From the NCBI GenBank assembly GCA_030620375.1, contig JAUXEW010000109.1, positions 1-8,726 of the forward strand: DNA of 8,726 bases, read 5' to 3'. Source of the stretch: Desulfobacteraceae bacterium (lineage in GTDB: Bacteria; Desulfobacterota; Desulfobacteria; Desulfobacterales; UBA5616). The position numbers were made by a program, and so were the translations under genes. Positions 5,989 through 8,726 of this stretch are shown piece by piece. The notes below the pieces were generated by a model that saw nothing but the letters and a program-made list of their open reading frames with translations, searched no databases and had not been told where the DNA came from. Every line of letters begins with the position of its first letter. The first letter of the stretch is position 1.

Positions 5989-8726
5989 TTAATTGTCAAG
6001 TTCATGCCTTATCGCTTTACCGATTATTTCAAAAAGGTATGGCTTTCTTACATACTGTTTGGCTCCCAGTCTTTGGGCTTCTTTCACACGCGTGGTTTCA
6101 GAAAAACCGCTCGTGATAATCGCTTTCTGTTTGGGATTAAATTCAAGAATTTTTTTGTATGTTTCAAGCCCGTCGATGCCGTCTTCCAAAATCATATCCA
6201 ACAGCAGTAGATCTGCGGATGATTTTTTTAAATAATCTATGGCTTCTTCCCCGCTTGAAACTGATACAACCGAGTAACCCAATTTGGTTAGCATTGCCGA
6301 TGCAATTTTTCTCTGTTCTTCCATATCATCAACAACCAGAATCGATTCACCGTTTCCCTGCAAATCAGTAAGGAGAGCAGGCGAATCAGATTCAGTCAGA
6401 TTCTGCCGTGTTATCGGAAAATAAAGCGTAAAAAGGGTTCCTTTCCCTTTACGGCTTGTAACATCTATATACCCGTGATGGTCTTTTATGGTCCCCCAAA
6501 CGACGGCCATACCCAATCCCGTTCCGCTTTTTCCCATCACTTTTTTGGTATAAAATGGCTCAAATATTTTCTCTATGTCCTGAGGAGAAATACCAATACC
6601 GGTATCGGAGATACTGAGTGTGACATAATCTCCTTCCGATACTTTGTCAAAACCGTTTATGACATGATCAACGTAACGGTTTTTTGTGGTAATCGTTATT
6701 TCGCCTGAATCGCTGATGGCTTCTGCGGCATTGCTGACCAGATTCATGATGGTTTTTGTCAGATGAATCGGAGAGCCTAAAATATTTAAAACGGGCTTTT
6801 CAAGTTGAGTTTTTATATTAACGTTGGGATGGTATATCATTAAATTGGCGAACTCAGGGCTATTTAAATAATCAGAAATGATGGTGTTCAAATTTACGAC
6901 TTTTGTGCTGACCACACCCCTGCGTGCAAGCGTGAGCAAATCTTGAACGATGGCGGCCGCTCGTTCACCGGCCTTTTGTATGGTGGCGATCGGATTTTTC
7001 AGATGGCTGTCCGGCGGCAAATCCGCTAATAACAGCTCAGGGTAGCTGACGATGCCGGATAAGATATTATTCAGGTCATGTGCCACACCGCCGGCGAGTG
7101 TTCCAATGGCCTCCATTTTTCGCGCTCTATGGAGCCGGGTCTCTAAATCCTTTTTATCAAGTTCCGCATTTTTTAGTTCCGTAATATCGTTTCCGATACA
7201 GAGAATTTCCTGCAATTGTTCGGATTCATCAAATATCCCTTTATAAGTCCATGTGATCCACGCTTTTTCTTGGTTCCTTAACATGATTTCGTTTTCGCTG
7301 GTAATGGGCCGTTCGGGATTTTTGGTTATAGAAGATATGAGGTGATCAAGTTCACGCCGGGTCGGCATTGAATTTTGAAAAATCGGATTTTCCGGATTTT
7401 TGCTACGAATTTCCTGCGCAGTATATCCAAAAAATTTTTGAGCGAATTCATTGAAAAAGGTGACTTTCCCACGGACATCTCTTCGCATGATAATGCTGTT
7501 CGCATTTTCAACTAAATCACGGTACTTTTTTTCACTTTTCTGGAGGTTTTTAAATGACATGGCATTGACAATACTAATTGCCATTTGTGCAGCGATCCCC
7601 ATGATGACATTCAAGTCGCTTTTTGTAAGGGCTTTTTTTGATTTTAGATTATCAACGGTTAAAATACCCAGAGATTCTTTTTCATAAATAATAGGCGCGC
7701 AGATCATGGATTGCGCCTTCATTTCTTTGGCGAATTTCAAGCTTTTTGGGGAGAGCTTGTTTTTAATTTCGGCAAAATCGTTTATTAAAAATGGCTCCTG
7801 CTTTTTAAAGGCCAATACGAACACACCTGTTGACCCGGGTTTATCCAGATGGAACTCGGTCCGGTGTAAGGCCTCTTCTTTTTCCTTACTGTACCCGTAT
7901 CCTGATTTGTATATAAGCCGCGTTTTATTTTTATTGGCAATCATGATCAATCCGCGATCAAAGCCCATATGGATTTCCATACTTTTCACTACAGCCTTTA
8001 TAAGGGTGTCAATATCCAATATCGAAGAAGTCGCTTGACCAATCTCTTGAATCAGCAGGGCATTGTCATGGCGTATTTTCATCTCGTCCAATAAATCCTG
8101 GGCTAGATTGCCCTGGGTCTCGATGGTATTCGTCAATTCTTTTTTTTCAAACGCTGCAGTGACAAAATAAAACCCTATCGTGATTACGGAACAAAACAGA
8201 GTGAGGACGACCCAATCCTTAAGCGGCAGGATGAACAAAAGGCTTAAAGAAACGATAATGCTAAGCAACAGGGCATAATATCTTATTTGCCTGAAGATGA
8301 GAGCGGGGGTTTTTTCCCATGTAACAAGGTAACGACAGCAATCGTCTCCGTCATGAAAACATGAAATTTTTGTAACATCGGCCAACTTTGAAGTAAATAG
8401 TTTTGCCACAGATTCGAGCATGCCGATTCGATTTTCACATTGGTAGGGTTTTTCATTTGTACCCGGCAGGGGGGTAGAAACAATTTCGACTTGATTAGGA
8501 CCAACCTTTTTCCCTTTAATGACAACGCTCCTGCTAAAAATGGAGTAAACTTTACCAATCAACATGTAAAGTGATGTTAGATTCAACAATCCCAATAAAT
8601 AGTGTTTGGCAACCCCCAATGCTTCTGAGGATGCGCCATATCGACCCGCTTCTCTTGCAATATTCGGATTGCCGGTCATTTGAATCAGGGCTTCGTGGAA
8701 GCGATCAACCTGATATTGGCTAAACC
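5989..8726 (-). CDS. Hybrid sensor histidine kinase, 5' end cut by the window edge
   Basis: The frame is open to the right edge, so the true start lies outside. Residues are numbered from the first in-window ATG (8679), which is probably internal. Residues 1-122 form a sensory segment with Cys81 and a CFHDGDDCCRY motif (107-117), resembling cysteine-bearing small-molecule or metal-sensing V4R/HNOB-type domains. Two membrane segments follow (about 134-152 and 156-176), then GAF (about 215-375) and PAS (about 383-503). HisKA has the phospho-accepting His534 in GGVAHD. The ATPase domain has N646/N650, DTGIG (692-696) and GTGLG (719-723). A C-terminal receiver (about 778-896) has acidic Asp784/Asp785, phospho-acceptor Asp828 and Lys879. 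The protein would autophosphorylate at His534 and pass phosphate to Asp828. No output domain follows, so a separate phosphotransfer protein or regulator is needed. It is first in this window's minus-strand set, upstream of the radical SAM and methyltransferase genes. The signal sensed is unknown. Confidence 0.93.
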   Translation of the reverse strand, partial: FSQYQVDRFHEALIQMTGNPNIAREAGRYGASSEALGVAKHYLLGLLNLTSLYMLIGKVYSIFSRSVVIKGKKVGPNQVEIVSTPLPGTNEKPYQCENRIGMLESVAKLFTSKLADVTKISCFHDGDDCCRYLVTWEKTPALIFRQIRYYALLLSIIVSLSLLFILPLKDWVVLTLFCSVITIGFYFVTAAFEKKELTNTIETQGNLAQDLLDEMKIRHDNALLIQEIGQATSSILDIDTLIKAVVKSMEIHMGFDRGLIMIANKNKTRLIYKSGYGYSKEKEEALHRTEFHLDKPGSTGVFVLAFKKQEPFLINDFAEIKNKLSPKSLKFAKEMKAQSMICAPIIYEKESLGILTVDNLKSKKALTKSDLNVIMGIAAQMAISIVNAMSFKNLQKSEKKYRDLVENANSIIMRRDVRGKVTFFNEFAQKFFGYTAQEIRSKNPENPIFQNSMPTRRELDHLISSITKNPERPITSENEIMLRNQEKAWITWTYKGIFDESEQLQEILCIGNDITELKNAELDKKDLETRLHRARKMEAIGTLAGGVAHDLNNILSGIVSYPELLLADLPPDSHLKNPIATIQKAGERAAAIVQDLLTLARRGVVSTKVVNLNTIISDYLNSPEFANLMIYHPNVNIKTQLEKPVLNILGSPIHLTKTIMNLVSNAAEAISDSGEITITTKNRYVDHVINGFDKVSEGDYVTLSISDTGIGISPQDIEKIFEPFYTKKVMGKSGTGLGMAVVWGTIKDHHGYIDVTSRKGKGTLFTLYFPITRQNLTESDSPALLTDLQGNGESILVVDDMEEQRKIASAMLTKLGYSVVSVSSGEEAIDYLKKSSADLLLLDMILEDGIDGLETYKKILEFNPKQKAIITSGFSETTRVKEAQRLGAKQYVRKPYLFEIIGKAIRHELDN

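Noticed and set aside
7706..8038. Plus-strand 110-codon frame opposite the kinase GAF region
   Set aside because: Antisense to a well-supported GAF domain, with no family resemblance.

Overview
The window looks like chromosomal DNA from a moderately AT-rich Gram-negative bacterium. A sulfate-reducer-type member of Desulfobacterota (former Deltaproteobacteria) fits best. This rests on a large membrane-linked hybrid kinase, a cobalamin-type radical SAM enzyme, a long PilZ/acyltransferase fusion, and palindromic intergenic repeats of the GTCAT-CCCGG kind. The assignment comes from pattern recognition, not from a marker gene.

Layout. Positions 1-380 hold no convincing complete gene. They contain a MITE-like element (about 109-319) with terminal inverted repeats and two internal GC-rich palindromes. 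Two plus-strand genes follow: an alpha/beta hydrolase (381-1142) and, after a 362-base spacer rich in small hairpins, a 691-residue protein with two PilZ-like segments and a GNAT-like C-terminal region (1505-3580). Three minus-strand genes converge on them. Read in their own direction these are a hybrid sensor histidine kinase (5989 to beyond the right edge), a B12-binding-type radical SAM protein (4513-5886) and a class I SAM-dependent methyltransferase (3615-4424). The two convergent sets meet over a 34-base gap containing overlapping inverted repeats, which may act as a two-way terminator.

How the genes may work together. The kinase (cysteine-bearing N-terminal sensor, two membrane segments, GAF, PAS, HisKA, HATPase, receiver) is probably the sensory head of the minus-strand group. 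The radical SAM protein and the methyltransferase could act on one substrate, possibly a lipid or other hydrophobic molecule. The PilZ/GNAT fusion suggests acyl transfer controlled by cyclic di-GMP, although both PilZ motifs are degenerate. The hydrolase has a serine nucleophile and a histidine, but asparagine sits where the acid is usually found, and a glutamate after an earlier strand may replace it. A shared pathway for all five genes is a hypothesis only.

Corrections made here: the kinase has no start in the window and is 5'-truncated by the edge. The radical SAM and methyltransferase starts are moved inward to ATG codons with better ribosome binding sites. No rRNA, tRNA, CRISPR array, transposase or prophage gene was seen.
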